Below are positions 5,723-6,060 of a DNA stretch of 6,060 nt, one piece after another. Under the pieces are notes generated by a model that saw only the letters and a list, made by a program, of their open reading frames with translations, was not told the DNA's origin and ran no database searches. The DNA is from Streptomyces fulvoviolaceus (GTDB lineage: Bacteria > Actinomycetota > Actinomycetes > Streptomycetales > Streptomycetaceae), in the NCBI RefSeq assembly GCF_000718165.1, contig NZ_JOEY01000121.1, positions 1 to 6,060 on the forward strand, written 5' to 3'. Made by a program: the position numbers and the translations under genes. How positions within the stretch are numbered: the stretch's first letter is position 1; every line of letters starts with the position of its first letter.

Positions 5723-5799
5723 CTTCTTCAAGCACTCCTTGCGTCGAAAGATCTGGCCAGCGCCCCCTGTACCAATGCCTTTCGTGCGCGCACGGATCC

Positions 5800-5834
5800 C
5801 GGGGCCTGCCGACGCGCACCGTCGGCCGGCCCCG
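5800..5834 (-). terminator. Strong GC-rich hairpin downstream of the CoA-transferase gene (terminator or attenuator)
   Basis: On the plus strand CGGGGCCTGCCGAC (5800-5813) and GTCGGCCGGCCCCG (5821-5834) pair over 14 positions with a single mismatch (T5807 against C5827), around the 7-base loop GCGCACC. The leftward transcript of the CoA-transferase gene meets it about 60 bases after the stop codon. No T-run follows. It could end transcription or reduce readthrough into the transporters. Confidence 0.65.
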
Positions 5835-5850
5835 TGCACATTCACCTCAT

Positions 5851-5883
5851 GGACCACCGCCCGACGGTCCAGAGGTGTGGTCC
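5851..5883 (-). repeat. 7-bp inverted repeat just after the CoA-transferase stop, with an alternative pairing
   Basis: GGACCAC (5851-5857) is complementary to GTGGTCC (5877-5883) over a 19-base loop. The first five bases can instead pair with GGTCC at 5866-5870 over a 10-base loop, so the two folds exclude each other. It lies 12 bases beyond the stop codon and may be a minor terminator or processing stem. Confidence 0.4.
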
Positions 5884-5895
5884 TGGTTCACCACG

Positions 5896-6060
5896 TCAGA
5901 TCACCCCGCTCGACTTCAGCAGGCGCAGTTCCTCGTCGCCGAGGCCGAGTTCGCCGATGTAGATCTCGTTGTTGTGTTGGCCGAGGAGGGGTGAGGTGGT
6001 GATGTGGTTGGGGGAGTCGGAGAGTTTGAGGGGGTTGCCGACGGTCCGGTATGGGCCGCG
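5896..6060 (-). CDS. frc: Formyl-CoA:oxalate CoA-transferase-like protein (CaiB/BaiF, family III), C-terminal part (runs off right edge)
   Basis: The leftward frame is open from the right edge to a TGA at 5898-5896, giving 54 residues that start RGPYRTVGNPLKLSDSP and end with GDEELRLLKSSGVI. The order GNPLKLSDSP, SPLLGQHNNEIY, then a helix with acidic residues and a C-terminal G-V-I is the usual end of family III CoA-transferases, and of formyl-CoA transferase in particular, which is about 410-430 residues long. The enzyme moves CoA from formyl-CoA to oxalate, giving oxalyl-CoA and formate, the first step of oxalate breakdown. The catalytic Asp lies outside the window. Other CaiB/BaiF enzymes share this ending, but the two adjacent OFA transporters and nearby fdhD support the oxalate role. 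Only the family assignment is firm. Confidence 0.78.
   Translation of the reverse strand, partial: RGPYRTVGNPLKLSDSPNHITTSPLLGQHNNEIYIGELGLGDEELRLLKSSGVI

Larger units (their letters stand above)
5723..5895 (-). promoter_or_regulatory. Intergenic region between the CoA-transferase and transporter genes
   Basis: No gene is supported in these 173 bases. They hold two hairpins (listed separately), a ribosome site for the transporter (AAGGAG, 5740-5735), and CTGTACCAAT (5767-5776), which resembles part of the candidate operator of the divergent region. I found no convincing -35/-10 pair, so the transporters may have their own weak promoter or be reached by readthrough from the CoA-transferase gene. 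Confidence 0.5.

Noticed and set aside
5723..5857. 45-residue N-terminal extension of the first transporter
   Set aside because: It has no counterpart in the paralogue, crosses the strong hairpin at 5800-5834, and the ATG at 5722 has a ribosome site.
4274..5962. Very long rightward open frame (562 codons) antisense to the transporter genes
   Set aside because: Its translation is rich in Arg, His, Ala and Asp with no fold-like pattern. It arises because GC-rich codon bias removes stops opposite real genes; the leftward frames encode clear transporters.

Overview
The window is high-GC, codon-biased actinobacterial DNA, most likely from Streptomyces or a close relative. The evidence is GC-rich third positions throughout, tightly packed genes with AGGAGG-type ribosome sites, and protein sequences that read like streptomycete homologues. 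The genes point to one theme, oxalate and formate metabolism.

Layout from left to right. The leftward operon (1-1927) holds a PanE/ApbA-family reductase gene, then a short in-frame remnant of a molybdopterin formate-dehydrogenase-like gene that overlaps the panE-like stop codon (ATGA), then the first 53 codons of fdhD, cut by the left edge. A 240-bp divergent regulatory region (1928-2167) separates this operon from a rightward FCD-type GntR regulator gene (2168-2845). A perfect 11-bp hairpin (2865-2890) lies between the regulator and the convergent leftward genes. These are two tandem OFA-family (oxalate/formate antiporter-type) MFS transporters (2914-4329 and 4331-5722) separated by one base. 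A 173-bp gap with strong hairpins follows, then the last 54 codons of a formyl-CoA:oxalate CoA-transferase-like gene (5896-6060), cut by the right edge.

Inferred teamwork: the transporters bring in oxalate and export formate. The CoA-transferase activates oxalate to oxalyl-CoA and releases formate. An oxalyl-CoA decarboxylase would be expected beyond the right edge but is not visible here. Formate would be oxidised by a molybdenum formate dehydrogenase, whose cofactor needs FdhD. The only dehydrogenase gene in the window is a gutted remnant, so a working enzyme must lie elsewhere if the pathway is complete. The PanE-like protein may act on an oxalate-derived intermediate (for example oxalyl-CoA to glyoxylate) rather than in pantothenate synthesis. 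The GntR regulator probably responds to a small carboxylate.

The most interesting points are the PanE-like enzyme in this setting, the internally deleted dehydrogenase remnant with the same 8-mer at both apparent deletion junctions, and the candidate operators in the divergent region. I see no CRISPR array, tRNA, rRNA or insertion sequence.
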